From UBA6224 sp963730375 (GTDB lineage Bacteria; Patescibacteriota; Saccharimonadia; Saccharimonadales; UBA4665): 64,000 bases of DNA. The position numbers and the translations under genes were made by a program. Every line of letters starts with the position of its first letter. The first letter of the stretch is position 1. The notes below the pieces were generated by a model. It was given only the letters and a program-made list of their open reading frames with translations. It had not been told where the DNA came from and made no database searches. Below, one piece after another: positions 35,879 through 45,461 of this stretch. The stretch is taken from positions 62,001 through 126,000 of the forward strand of contig CAVSRJ010000001.1 of NCBI GenBank assembly GCA_963730375.1. Direction: 5' to 3'.

Positions 35879-37648
35879 TTACAGCTCTCGGGTTACCGTT
35901 TCGCGCTGGAACAGTTCGATGCGGTCGCCCTCCTGCAGTTCAATTTTATGGTCGGTCTTAAAGCTCATCCCACACATTTCGCCCTCGTTGACCTCTTTCG
36001 TCTCCTGCGGTCCTCGCTTCAACATCGTTATCTCTACTTCCTCACCTAACTGCTCTTTATCTCGGAAAATACGAGCAAAAGATGGTACTCTCAGTACCCC
36101 TTTGGTCACTTCCCCGCCACAGATGACTTCCGTTTTTGTCGTTTTGAAGACAGCCTTGACTACGAGGCGACCCAGATCAGTTTCGACGATTTGCGGTAAT
36201 AGCAAATCGCTCAGCTCATTGCGTACATCGTCGATTAGTTCGTAAATGACATCGTACAGACGAACGCTAACCTTATCGCGGTTGGCCGCCTGCCGTATAC
36301 CACTTGGCATCGCCACGCTGAAGCCGTATATGACCGCGCCGGTTGTATGTGCCAAGTGAATGTCATTTTCGGTGATAGTTCCGACACCGCTACTGACAAT
36401 CTGCGTTGCAACTTCGGTGGTATCAAGCGCCTTCAGACTATTGATAACAGAAGTGAGCGAACCCTGGACATCGGCTTTCACAATAATGTTGAACAACTGT
36501 ACTTCGTTATTTCGGTTAATCATCCGGATGAGCTCACTACCCGACATGTTCTGTCGGCTTGCAGATGCTTGGGCTTCTTCGGCCAAGCGCGCCGCTTCAC
36601 TACGAGCAACCTTTTCGTTGGGTACTACCAGGAATTCGTGACCAAATTCTGGCAGCTGTTTAAACCCGGTCATGATGACAGGAGTCGAGGGCATTGCCTC
36701 CTTGACCGGTTTACCATCAGTTGTCTCAAGGTTGCGAAGTTTGGCATATACACCTCCGGCAACGACAAAGTCTCCCTTCTTCAGGGTACCTGACTCGATA
36801 AGACCGTGGGCAACAGAACCACGACCCTGCTCAACATGCGCCTCTATGATCAAACCACGCGCCGGTTCATTAACCTCAGCTCGCAGGTCGTCAATATCAG
36901 CCGTTAATAGCACCATGTCTAACAAATCGGCAATGCCCTGTTCGGTCTTGGCGGACACCGGTACAACAGGCGTATCTCCACCCTTCCAGCCATCCCACAT
37001 GAGTCCATGCTCACTGAGCTGGCTATAGAGACGTTCAACGTTGGCACTATCCTTGTCAATCTTGTTGGCGGCGACGATGATTTTGACACCAGCGTTGCGT
37101 GCATAACGGATTGCCTCCACTGTCTGGGGTTTGATGCCGTCGTCTGCAGCAATCACAATGATTGCGATATCGGTCAACAAGGCACCGTGTTCACGGATGG
37201 CCGCAAAAGCTTCGTGCCCTGGCGTATCCAAAAATGTGATGGGGCGGTCATTATGTGTAATCTGGTACGCCGAGATGTGCTGTGTGATTCCACCAGCTTC
37301 ACCCTTGGCTACTTGCGCACCACGAATAGCATCGAGCAGGCTAGTTTTGCCATGGTCCACATGTCCCATCACCGCCACAACAGGCGGGCGGCTCTGAGCA
37401 GTTTTGCTGTCGGTCGTACGGTTGCGCTCACGAGGTTGAGCGGCTACCTGTTCGAGGCGCGTCAGCTCAACATCCAGACCTAGATCAGCGACGATGATTT
37501 CTGCTGTATCGAAGTCAATTTTTTCGTTAACGGTTGCCATGACGCCATTCTTCATCAGTTCTCCGATGAGACGGGTAACCGGCAATTTCAACTTATCGGC
37601 AAGGGTACCGACGGTAATCATGTCTTCTATCTGGATGGTAGTTGCCAT
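35879..37648 (-). CDS. infB: translation initiation factor IF-2
   Basis: GTPase that brings initiator tRNA to the small subunit. A short N-terminal domain (VGTLADKLKLPVTRLIGELMKNG) is followed by the G domain with GHVDHGKTSL, DTPGHEAF and NKID, then the beta-barrel and C-terminal domains. The 589-aa length lacks the long N-terminal extension of many bacteria. ATG 37648 is chosen; the GTG at 37660 lies within the GGAGTG site. It follows rpsA by about 55 bp, likely in one operon. Confidence 0.96.
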   Translation of the reverse strand: MATTIQIEDMITVGTLADKLKLPVTRLIGELMKNGVMATVNEKIDFDTAEIIVADLGLDVELTRLEQVAAQPRERNRTTDSKTAQSRPPVVAVMGHVDHGKTSLLDAIRGAQVAKGEAGGITQHISAYQITHNDRPITFLDTPGHEAFAAIREHGALLTDIAIIVIAADDGIKPQTVEAIRYARNAGVKIIVAANKIDKDSANVERLYSQLSEHGLMWDGWKGGDTPVVPVSAKTEQGIADLLDMVLLTADIDDLRAEVNEPARGLIIEAHVEQGRGSVAHGLIESGTLKKGDFVVAGGVYAKLRNLETTDGKPVKEAMPSTPVIMTGFKQLPEFGHEFLVVPNEKVARSEAARLAEEAQASASRQNMSGSELIRMINRNNEVQLFNIIVKADVQGSLTSVINSLKALDTTEVATQIVSSGVGTITENDIHLAHTTGAVIYGFSVAMPSGIRQAANRDKVSVRLYDVIYELIDDVRNELSDLLLPQIVETDLGRLVVKAVFKTTKTEVICGGEVTKGVLRVPSFARIFRDKEQLGEEVEITMLKRGPQETKEVNEGEMCGMSFKTDHKIELQEGDRIELFQRETVTREL

Positions 37649-37702
37649 GTCCGGTAGCACTCCTTCTGGCCGATTTGGCCGTTACAGTTATCTATTGTTT
37701 CA

Positions 37703-38770
37703 TTATTTTGCGTCTTTGAGACTCAGGGCAATCTTGCGACCTTCGTTGTCGATGTCGAGCACCTTGAATTGTTTCTTCTCGTTGAGCTGGAAAATTTGTT
37801 CAGGGTCGACGCCGTCGTCATTGCTCATTTCTGAGACATGGACAAGGGCTTCAACGCTTGGGCTCAGTTGCACAAAGGCACCGAATGGCGTGATGCGGGT
37901 AATCTTACCCTCGACCATGTCGCCCTTCTTAAACGCCTTGACCTCCTTGAGCCATGGATCTTCAGACATTTGCTTCAGGCTCAAGCTCAGACGATCTTTG
38001 TCGATAGCAATGATCTTGGCAGTGACCTCGTCACCAACCTTCACGTAGTTACGAGGGTTGTCGACACGTTCCCATGAGATTTCTGAAATGTGGATGAGAC
38101 CCTCGATACCGTCAACATTGACGAATGCACCGAAGTCGATAACACCGGTTACGACACCCTTTACTTCATCACCGACTTTCAGCTCTGAGAAGCGAGCCTG
38201 CATGTCCTCTTTGACCGCTTCCTTCTCAGAGAAAATCAGCTTGTTGTCCTTGCGGCTCAGGTCCAGGATACGGACGCGGAGTGGCTTGTCAACCAATGCG
38301 TTAAGCTTCTGTAGGATTTCGTCCTTATCCGCTCCAGAAACACGCGGATAGTGACCAGCTGCCAGTTGCGACACCGGCAAGAAACCACGAATACCTTCGA
38401 GTTCCACCAGTAGTCCACCGCGGTTGGCGTCATAGGCGGTAATCTCGATGGTGTCCTGGGCGTCAAAGACGGTTTGTAGTTCGTCCCAGCCTCGATCCTT
38501 GATGGCTCGCTTCATGCTGAGCAATGCGTAGCCCTCTTCCATTTCTGGATCCAGCACGCTGACAGTGACCGATTGGCCCTCTTCCAGCTTCTGGCCGTGG
38601 CCGATTTCTCGACGCATAACCACACCGACTCCCCGAGCACCGAGGTCAATCCAAACTTCGTGCTTACGCACCGAGCTGACTGTTCCTTCGATGACCGCTC
38701 CGGTCGTTAATTGTTCGATGTCACTGCCCGCGAGCAGGTCATCCATTGATATTGTTGTAGATTTTGACAT
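37703..38770 (-). CDS. rpsA: 30S ribosomal protein S1
   Basis: Contains four S1 RNA-binding domains (roughly residues 22-90, 105-175, 190-260 and 275-345); the last two carry the clear GVIDFGAFVNV and ITPFGAFVQL motifs. E. coli S1 has six, so this is the compact form. A strong AAGGAGG precedes the ATG, and the promoter at 38861-38889 has a perfect TATAAT. Confidence 0.94.
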   Translation of the reverse strand: MSKSTTISMDDLLAGSDIEQLTTGAVIEGTVSSVRKHEVWIDLGARGVGVVMRREIGHGQKLEEGQSVTVSVLDPEMEEGYALLSMKRAIKDRGWDELQTVFDAQDTIEITAYDANRGGLLVELEGIRGFLPVSQLAAGHYPRVSGADKDEILQKLNALVDKPLRVRILDLSRKDNKLIFSEKEAVKEDMQARFSELKVGDEVKGVVTGVIDFGAFVNVDGIEGLIHISEISWERVDNPRNYVKVGDEVTAKIIAIDKDRLSLSLKQMSEDPWLKEVKAFKKGDMVEGKITRITPFGAFVQLSPSVEALVHVSEMSNDDGVDPEQIFQLNEKKQFKVLDIDNEGRKIALSLKDAK

Positions 38771-38860
38771 GTTTTACATGCCTCCTTGTAGTGTATTCCG
38801 TGCGACTACCTACATCGCGCTTCTCAGCGACGACACAAATTCATCACAACGTTAGGTGAC

Positions 38861-38889
38861 ATTATACCGTAGGAATGGAGATATGACAA
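38861..38889 (-). promoter_or_regulatory. strong promoter of rpsA
   Basis: On the minus strand TTGTCA (38884-38889), 17-bp spacer, TATAAT (38861-38866), about 90 bp upstream of rpsA. Confidence 0.8.
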
Positions 38890-38962
38890 AGGGTGTGTTC
38901 TGGTAGCAAAGCTGGCCCGGAATATCTGTACCTAAACGGTGCTGGAGTGCTACACTGAGAGC

Positions 38963-39790
38963 ATGTATCTGGGGGTAGACGTCGGCGGGACCAAAACACT
39001 AGTTGCCATACTTGATAATCATGGTGCCATTCAAGAATCGCGCAAATTTCCAACACCCAAAGACTACGCCCATTTTCTCCTTGAACTCCGCCATGTGCTT
39101 GCTCACATGCAGCATCACGACTGGTCAGCGGCCGGAGTTGGCATACCGGTTGCCTGGTACGATCGCGAAGAAGGTATCGCCGAACGATTCGGCAACCTTC
39201 CCTGGAGAGACGTCCCCATCCAGGCAGATCTTGAAAAAGTTCTACGCTGTCCAGTTGTCATCGAGAATGATGCCAAGATGGCCTCACTGAGCGAAGCGAT
39301 GCTCGTGAGGGATGACTACGAACGAGTCCTGTATGTCACCATCAGTACCGGCATCGGCTATGGCTTGACTGTTAATGGAGTGATTGAAGAAAACATCGGT
39401 GACGGCGGTGGCCGCACGATTATGCTGCCCCACCATGGCAAGATTGTGCCCTGGGAATCGTTTGCCTCGGGCAAGGCAATCGTCCAACGGTTCGGCAAAC
39501 GCGCTGAAGATATCAGCGATGCAGCCACCTGGCATCTTATTGTGCATAATCTCAAGCTCGGTTTTTTGGAGCTTATTGCCGTCACCCAACCTGATATCAT
39601 CATCGTTGGCGGGAGCGTCGGTAACTACTTCGAACGTTACGAAAAATTCTTGCGAGACGAGTTAAAATCATGCGAAACACCGATGCTCAAGATACCTCCG
39701 ATTATGAAAGCTCAGCGACCTGAGCAAGCAGTCGTGTACGGTTGCTATGATCTAGCCAAACAGGAGTTTGGACATGCACGAGCTCGCTAA
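38963..39790 (+). CDS. ROK-family sugar kinase or regulator
   Basis: A 275-aa protein with the ATP-binding start LGVDVGGTKTLVAIL, catalytic-type NDAKMASLSEA (usual ENDANA) and TISTGIGYGL. The ROK zinc motif CxCGxxGCxE is missing, so it resembles the zinc-free glucokinase-like members. No helix-turn-helix is attached, so a kinase is likelier than a repressor; the sugar is not predictable. TACACT ends six bases before ATG 38963, supporting this start and a leaderless message. Confidence 0.85.
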   Translation: MYLGVDVGGTKTLVAILDNHGAIQESRKFPTPKDYAHFLLELRHVLAHMQHHDWSAAGVGIPVAWYDREEGIAERFGNLPWRDVPIQADLEKVLRCPVVIENDAKMASLSEAMLVRDDYERVLYVTISTGIGYGLTVNGVIEENIGDGGGRTIMLPHHGKIVPWESFASGKAIVQRFGKRAEDISDAATWHLIVHNLKLGFLELIAVTQPDIIIVGGSVGNYFERYEKFLRDELKSCETPMLKIPPIMKAQRPEQAVVYGCYDLAKQEFGHARAR

Positions 39791-40235
39791 ATCGTTGGCC
39801 ACTGCGTTTCCCCACCTGGCGTTTCGACCTGGCAAAAAATTTTACTGGTCAGCAACGAGCTCTGAGGTTGTTTACAATACCAATGCCAGTGGCGATACTG
39901 CTATATGGGCTTTACTCCACGAGACAAGTCACGCTCTATTGCGACACCGGTCGTATACAAACGATTTTGAACTGATAGAGATGGAGGTCGCCGCCTGGGA
40001 ACGAGCCAAGCAACTGGCTCAAAAGTTAGGCCTTCCAGCTATCGACGAGGATCACCAACAGGATTGTCTCGATACGTACCGCGACTGGCTGCACAAACGC
40101 TGTCTTTGTCCCCACTGTGGTACCAAAAACCTCCAGTCAGATAGTCGACACTACCGCTGTTTTAACTGTGATACGCAGTGGCGTGTCACGCCCTCGCGTT
40201 TCTGCCGAACGTATCGTACAAAAGTTACTGCATAA
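39774..40235 (+). CDS. putative HExxH zinc peptidase with zinc ribbon
   Basis: A 153-aa protein with WALLHETSHALLRHRSY: HETSH fits the HExxH zinc-peptidase motif, with a Glu-rich helix (ELIEMEVAAWERA) that could supply the third ligand, as in ImmA/IrrE-type and SprT-like proteins. The C-terminus has a zinc ribbon (CPHCGTKN...CFNC) of SprT style. It overlaps the ROK gene by 17 bp, so the two are probably co-expressed. Substrate unknown. Confidence 0.7.
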   Translation: MHELAKSLATAFPHLAFRPGKKFYWSATSSEVVYNTNASGDTAIWALLHETSHALLRHRSYTNDFELIEMEVAAWERAKQLAQKLGLPAIDEDHQQDCLDTYRDWLHKRCLCPHCGTKNLQSDSRHYRCFNCDTQWRVTPSRFCRTYRTKVTA

Positions 40236-40265
40236 AAATACTCCCCGCATGAACGAGGAGTATTT
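40236..40265. terminator. two-way terminator between the HExxH gene and a KGG gene
   Basis: The stem AAATACTCC/GGAGTATTT starts one base after the HExxH stop codon. T runs follow on both strands, so it can end both converging genes. Confidence 0.8.
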
Positions 40266-40286
40266 ATTATGTGACCAGAAAACTAT

Positions 40287-40484
40287 TTAGGCAGTTTTCT
40301 TGGTGCGACGGCTAATGCGACCGCCCTTGGCGCCAGCTTCGCGAGCTAGGTCGCGGTTAGCGTAGAAACCACCGGTGTGGCCATTCTTGCCACCCATGGC
40401 ACCGATGCGTGCGTAGAAGTCTTTACCGTACTTCTTCTTGTTGGTTGTAGCAGCAGCTTTGCCGCCATTTTGAGTTCCAGCCAT
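40287..40484 (-). CDS. KGG-repeat stress-type mini-protein (65 aa)
   Basis: A small, basic, Gly-rich protein with repeats of the KGG/Con-10-like kind (IGAMGGKNGHTGG, EAGAKGGRISRR). AAGGGAGGT precedes the ATG. It is a paralogue of the 71-aa gene at 40618-40833; both share RYGKDFYARIGAMGG-like sequence. Related proteins elsewhere are linked to stress or desiccation; here nucleic-acid binding is only a guess from the charge. Confidence 0.8.
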   Translation of the reverse strand: MAGTQNGGKAAATTNKKKYGKDFYARIGAMGGKNGHTGGFYANRDLAREAGAKGGRISRRTKKTA

Positions 40485-40516
40485 TGTCTGACCTCCCTTA
40501 ACTTATACGCCGAAAT

Positions 40517-40553
40517 AGAAAGAGGGCTCACCCCACGTGGGGCAAACCCTCTT
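40517..40553 (-). terminator. terminator after the upstream KGG gene
   Basis: A long hairpin, AAGAGGG/CCCTCTT outside and GCCCCAC/GTGGGGT inside, is followed by TCTATTT on the minus strand. Confidence 0.65.
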
Positions 40554-40617
40554 GTCTCTCTCGAAACTAATAGCATAATAACATGCTATTGGTTTCTAGT
40601 CAAGTACGCTTTTGCTT

Positions 40618-40833
40618 TTAGCTCTCGACGGTACTAGCCGTACGACGACGCGATTTCTTACCGCCCATAGCACCGTAGCGACGCGCACGTTCGCGGCCGG
40701 CCTCACCAGCGGCAAAACCTCCGGTCTTGCCCTTGCGGCCGCCCATGGCGCCTATACGTGCGTAAAAGTCCTTGCCGTAGCGATTAACGTTCTTCTTGGC
40801 AGCCTCGCGGCCACCGGTAGATGTTCCTGCCAT
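40618..40833 (-). CDS. KGG-repeat stress-type mini-protein (71 aa)
   Basis: Paralogue of the neighbouring 65-aa protein, with three KGG-like units (IGAMGGRKGKTGG, RRYGAMGGKKSRRR). The start is ATG 40833, preceded by AAGGAGGG; the longer upstream frame would run through this site. Its own terminator separates it from the next copy. Both lie directly beyond the 5S end of the rRNA unit. Confidence 0.8.
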   Translation of the reverse strand: MAGTSTGGREAAKKNVNRYGKDFYARIGAMGGRKGKTGGFAAGEAGRERARRYGAMGGKKSRRRTASTVES

Positions 40834-40977
40834 ATATTTTCCCTCCTTCGGATTAAGTGGCTGCACTGTGATCTCGCACGTCACACTGCAACTAGCTTAT
40901 GGTAACGAATCAACCTTAAAAAGGTCTGTAAGATATCCAATATCCGAGCGGAAAAATAACGCAAGGGTATACATAAG

Positions 40978-41008
40978 AAAAAGAGCCTCCGCCCAAGAGA
41001 CTCTTTTT
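40978..41008 (-). terminator. second terminator downstream of 5S
   Basis: The stem AAAAAGAGTCTC/GAGGCTCTTTTT (one G-U pair) is almost a copy of the hairpin at 41102-41131. It can work on either strand. Confidence 0.7.
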
Positions 41009-41101
41009 ATAATTTGGCACCCATAGCCGTCACAAGGTATTGTGACGGCGGCCATTTTCTATCATTTTCCTGCCTGGGAAAATAGCACGGTGCTGACAAA
41101 G

Positions 41102-41131
41102 AAAAAGAGCCTCCGTTAGGAGACTCTTTTT
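41102..41131 (-). terminator. first terminator downstream of 5S
   Basis: The stem AAAAAGAGTCTCC/GGAGGCTCTTTTT begins eight bases past the 5S 3' end and ends the 23S-5S transcript. Confidence 0.8.
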
Positions 41132-41138
41132 ATAATTT

Positions 41139-41252
41139 GGCACCGTGCTATTTTCCCAGGGCTCAGGCCCAAGTATTGTAACCGCTACGAGGCTTAACTG
41201 CTGTGTTCGGCATGGGAACAGGTGTTGCCCTCGCGCTATGGGCACCAAGCAC
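41139..41252 (-). rRNA. rrf: 5S ribosomal RNA
   Basis: About 114 nt on the minus strand with the conserved loop-A/B sequence CCCATGCCGAACACAG and matching 5' and 3' ends (GGTGCC with GGCACC-type pairing). It follows 23S by about 195 bp. Ends are estimated. Confidence 0.93.
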
Positions 41253-41721
41253 GGGCTTCGTTCACTCATCGACGACATTCTCTCGAGGCCGACGGAACAA
41301 AAGCCGCACATGATGTCCATCTCTATGCACGGAAAATTTTGAGATGTAAAGCGTTTGTTAGACAAACTCCATTGGTGACATGCACCAATAACTAGTCAAT
41401 TGCCCCTTTCTACAGGCGGAAAACCTCCTGTAGAAAGGTCATAAAAAGTCAATGGGACTATTAGTACGCTTCGGCTCCATACGTTACCGCACTTCCACCT
41501 TGCGCCTATCAAACTGATCGTCTTTCAGTGTCCTCATAGGGAAATCTAATCTTGAGGTCAGTTTCGCGCTTAATATGCTTTCAGCGCTTATCTGATCCGA
41601 TCTATAGCTACTCGACAATGCCCTTGGTAGAACAATCGATACACCAGCGGATCGTTCACCCCGGTCCTCTCGTACTAGGGGCAAATCCTCTCAAATTTCC
41701 TGACGTCCACAGCGGATATAA

Positions 41722-41755
<34 letters not shown>

Positions 41756-41783
41756 ACGTACCTCTTTAACCGGCGAACAGCCG

Positions 41784-41814
<31 letters not shown>

Positions 41815-41873
41815 AGATGAGCCGACATCGAGGTGCCAAACAGCGCCGTCTATGTGAACTATTGGGCGCTATA

Positions 41874-41904
<31 letters not shown>

Positions 41905-42138
41905 AAAGCGCTGCCGATACCACACTCTTGTACAAATGTACTGACAGCGGAAAACTTACTCCGACTTTCGTCCCTGCTCGGGTTGTAGCCCTCACAGTCA
42001 AGCTAGCTTTTGCGTATACACTATCGATTCGATTTCCATCCGAACCTAGCTAACCTTTGAACGCCTCCGATACTCTTTAGGAGGCAACCGCCCCAGTTAA
42101 ACTACCCACCAGACACGGTCCCTGAACCAGAAGATGAT

Positions 42139-42250
42139 GACATCTTACTCACAGAGTCGAGCAAAATACGTACGTATTTTGCTCATACTTCTACTCTGGC
42201 AAGCGTTACTAACACTTACTTTCATAAAAGAGTGGACAATGTGAGATGTC
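42139..42250 (-). other. insert in 23S helix 79
   Basis: This 112-nt stretch is closed by a 10-bp pairing (42139-42148 with 42241-42250, one G-U) and contains a perfect 26-nt palindrome at 42159-42184. E. coli has only about 50 nt in the whole loop. It may be an expansion segment or an excised intervening sequence. Confidence 0.65.
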
Positions 42251-42388
42251 AGCATGTTGTGGTCCAGGTAAGAACAAGAGGCATACAAGGGTGATATTTC
42301 ACTGGTGACTCCACCTAGACTAGCGTCTAAGCTTCAAAGTCTCTCACCTATACTACACATGTATACCCCCGGCTCAATGCCAAACTGT

Positions 42389-42420
<32 letters not shown>

Positions 42421-42708
42421 GCGGACAGACGGCATCTTTACCGTCAATGCACTTTCACCGAGCTCTTCGTCGAGACAGTGCCCAAATCATTACGCCATTC
42501 GTGCGGGTCAGAACTTACCTGACAAGGAATTTCGCTACCTTAGGACGGTTATAGTTACCGCCGCCGTTCACCGGGGCTTCAGTTCAAAGCGTGAACCTCT
42601 CCCCTTAACCTTCCGGCACCGGGCAGGCGTCAGCCCGTATACATCCACTTTCGTGTTAGCACAGACCTATGTTTTTGGTAAACAGTTGCTTGGGCTCCTT
42701 AGCTGCGG

Positions 42709-42904
42709 CCCCCTCACAGTAACTACCACGTTACGTGATTTAACAGGGGTCAGCTTTCTTTTCTGATTGTTGTCTAATCTCGATTATTTCTCAATGAGGA
42801 TACCGACAAGAAGTTATAAACTTGCCGATATCGATCGTTTTCTTGAAAAGAAAACTGGCAAAACTATTTCTAGTTCAATCACAGTGATACACACTGTGAG
42901 GGGG
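42709..42904 (-). other. insert in 23S helix 63, closed by a perfect 12-bp stem
   Basis: The arms CCCCCTCACAGT (42709-42720) and ACTGTGAGGGGG (42893-42904) pair perfectly and enclose 172 AT-rich nt. The surrounding rRNA is well conserved (AACTTCGGGATAAGG on one side, GCAACTGTTTACC on the other). Stem-closed inserts at such sites in other bacteria are often cut out by RNase III, leaving fragmented 23S. Confidence 0.7.
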
Positions 42905-45037
42905 CAGACCTTATCCCGAAGTTACGGTCGCTGTATTGCCGAGTTCCTTAACGAAGAATCACTCGTACACCTTGGTCTACTCGACCTGAGCACCTGTGTC
43001 GGTTTGCGGTACGGATAGCGATAGTCACGCGTTAAATTGCTTTTCTAGTCAGCACCTTCATCGGAATCGAACCAAAGGTTCTTTCATTCGTACCCATTTC
43101 TGATACTTAGACGGGTATAACCATGAACCCGCTCCGACTAATATGCCGCGCACATCTAACAAACTATCACCAGTACGGGAATATTAACCCGTTGTCCATC
43201 GCCTACGCTACGCGCCTCGGCTTAGGACCGGCTAACCCTGGGACGATTACCGTGGCCCAGGAAACCTTGCTCTTTCGGTGGGCAGGATTCTCACCTGCCT
43301 TATGGTTACTCATTCCAGCATTCTCACTTGATAACGCTCCACCGGACCTCGCGATCCGACTTCAACGCAGATATCAACGCTCCTCTACCACGCATGCATA
43401 AATGCACACATCCATATCTTCGGTACTATACTTAGCCCCGTTACATTTTCCGCGCAAGATCTCTTGACGAGTGAGCTGTTACGCACTCTTTAAATGAATG
43501 GCTGCTTCTAAGCCAACATCCTCGTTGTTTAAGAAATCTCACCTCGTTTCCCACTTAGTATAGATTTAGGGACCTTAGATGATGGTCTGGGCTGTTTCCC
43601 TTTCGAGCGACGAGCTTAGCCCCGCCGTTCTAACTGCCGTAGTTCCACAATTCGTATTCGTAGTTTGTCAAGGGTGGGTAATCTTGCGACCCCCAGTCCG
43701 AAACAGAGCTCTACCCCAAATTGCTACCGTACGACGCTAGCCCTAAAGCTATTTCGAGGAGAACCAGCTATCTCCGGGTTCGATTGGCATTTCACCGCTA
43801 ACCACAGGTCATCCAAGCCTGTTGCAACAGACCCTGGTTCGGCCCTCCACGTCGTTTTACCGACGCTTCAGCCTGCCCATGGTTAGGTCACCTGGTTTCG
43901 GGTCTATTCACATACACTGTGGCGCCCTATTCAGGCTCGCTTTCACTATGCCTCCGTCAAATGACTTAGGCTTGCGTATGCAAATAACTCGCTGGATCGT
44001 TCTACAAAAAGCACGCCGTCACACCATAAAGGTGCTCCGACTCCTTGTACGCACATAATTTCAGGTTCTATTTCACTCCCCTTCCGGGGTTCTTTTAACC
44101 TTTCCCTCACGGTACTTGTTCTCTATCGATCATACAATATATTTAGCCTTGGAGGGTGGCCCCTCCGGATTCAGTCAGAGTTTCTCGTGTTCCGACCTAC
44201 TCGACAAACGAACTTGTCTAAATCTACCGAAGTAAACTTCAACAAATTCTTTGTAAATATAAGGTTAGCATCACTTGGCGTACCAGGCTATCACTGTCTA
44301 TGGCCAAGCTTTCCAACTTGTTCTGCTCGCATTGCTAATTTCTTACCTTACCCGAGAGAATGGTAGCTCTCGGTTCCTCTTGCAGTGTCTGGACAAGTCC
44401 AGGCTCCACAAAAGGTAATTTACATGTCACAACCCCTTAATAACATTCGTCTACCAACTTATTCGCCTAAATTAATAGGCAAAAGTCATTAAAGTTTGGG
44501 CTCTACCGGGTTCGCTCGCCACTACTGCCGGAATCGTTGTTTACTTTCTTTTCCTCAGGGTACTAAGATGTTTCAGTTCCCCTGCTTACCGCTATCTAAT
44601 CCTATATATTCAGATTAGTGCCACTAGACATGACTCTAGTGAGGTTTCCCCATTCGGACATCTTCGGTTCAAAGCTTAGTTAGCAGCTCCCCGAAGCTTA
44701 TCGCAGCTCCTTACGTCCTTCATCGGTATTGTATGTCAAGGCATCCGTTATGTGCGCTTGAGTAACTTTTTATGAGTGAACGTGTAGTCCGAAGACTACT
44801 CGATCAATGCAATTGACTAGTTATTGGTATCTGTCAGAATCTTTCGAAACTATCAAATCTCAATAGCCGTTTGTCTTTAATTGCTTATCTCAAAATTTGC
44901 ATCTAATTTTTAAGTTACCAACTCAAGACATTCTCCTGGCTACCCAGATGATCTTGAAAGCTTGAGTTTAAGCTAAAAGCTTGGCGGTTTAGTCATTGAC
45001 CGCTAAGGCCTCTTGTCTAAACTCAAGCAACCTCACC

Positions 45038-45066
45038 ATCTTACCTGAAAAAACAGGGGCGGTCAA
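45038..45066 (-). promoter_or_regulatory. promoter of the 23S-5S unit
   Basis: On the minus strand TTGACC (45061-45066), 17-bp spacer, TAAGAT (45038-45043), giving a leader of about 260 nt before 23S. The 44772-45037 leader is otherwise without genes. Confidence 0.75.
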
Positions 45067-45096
45067 CCCTATTGTGTTGCAATCTTTGCTACAATT

Positions 45097-45273
45097 TTAC
45101 CCTTGTGATGTATCGAGCTCGACAGTCTCTTCCAACAGAGAACGTCGGCGAGCATAAGCCTGCTCCCAGCTCTCCTTCACCCAATCAGGCGTGGGTATTG
45201 GCGGTCCGGGCATCCAGTGCAACGCGGTGTCGCGCTCGTCCTCTTGTGGCGGAAAACTGTTTGCCCTTGTCAT
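45097..45273 (-). CDS. small protein of unknown function (58 aa)
   Basis: A short acidic protein, MTRANSFPPQEDERDTALHW then a PGPPIPTPDWVKESWEQAYARRR segment with a helical end. I do not recognise it. Support comes from the -10 box TATACT at 45281-45286, seven bases before the ATG (the spacing seen for other leaderless genes here), and from protein-like composition. It sits between the tRNA pair and the 23S promoter and is preceded by its own upstream terminator. Confidence 0.5.
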   Translation of the reverse strand: MTRANSFPPQEDERDTALHWMPGPPIPTPDWVKESWEQAYARRRSLLEETVELDTSQG

Positions 45274-45292
45274 AGTCAAAAGTATAGCAAAC

Positions 45293-45312
45293 AAAAAACC
45301 ACCTTGCGGTGG
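45293..45312 (-). terminator. terminator between the tRNAs and the 58-aa gene
   Basis: The stem CCACC/GGTGG with a four-base loop is followed by TTTTTT on the minus strand. It insulates the downstream small gene and 23S from anything upstream. Confidence 0.65.
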
Positions 45313-45322
45313 AATGTTGTTC

Positions 45323-45339
45323 TGGTGGGCGATGAGGGA
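45323..45339. repeat. 17-bp copy of the tRNA-Ile 3' end
   Basis: TGGTGGGCGATGAGGGA is identical to the CCA-end and T-arm part of tRNA-Ile (45499-45515), in the same orientation. It could be a decayed tRNA copy or a scar of recombination. Confidence 0.6.
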
Positions 45340-45355
45340 TCGCTCCGCTCTTCCG

Positions 45356-45406
45356 CTGCGGCGTGCTCGGAGCTTGCTTCTGCGCGCGTCCTCGCTCCAC
45401 CGAACC
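45356..45406. repeat. GC-rich 51-bp repeat, copy A
   Basis: It matches copy B at 45616-45666 at 43 of 51 positions. Most changes lie in the central hairpin tip and keep it self-complementary (AGCTTGCT here, TGCAAGCA in B), which suggests selection for RNA structure. Confidence 0.6.
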
Positions 45407-45461
45407 GCCGACCTACGCCCGAGCTTCGCTCGTGCTGGTCAGAGAACCGAGTTTTCAACGA

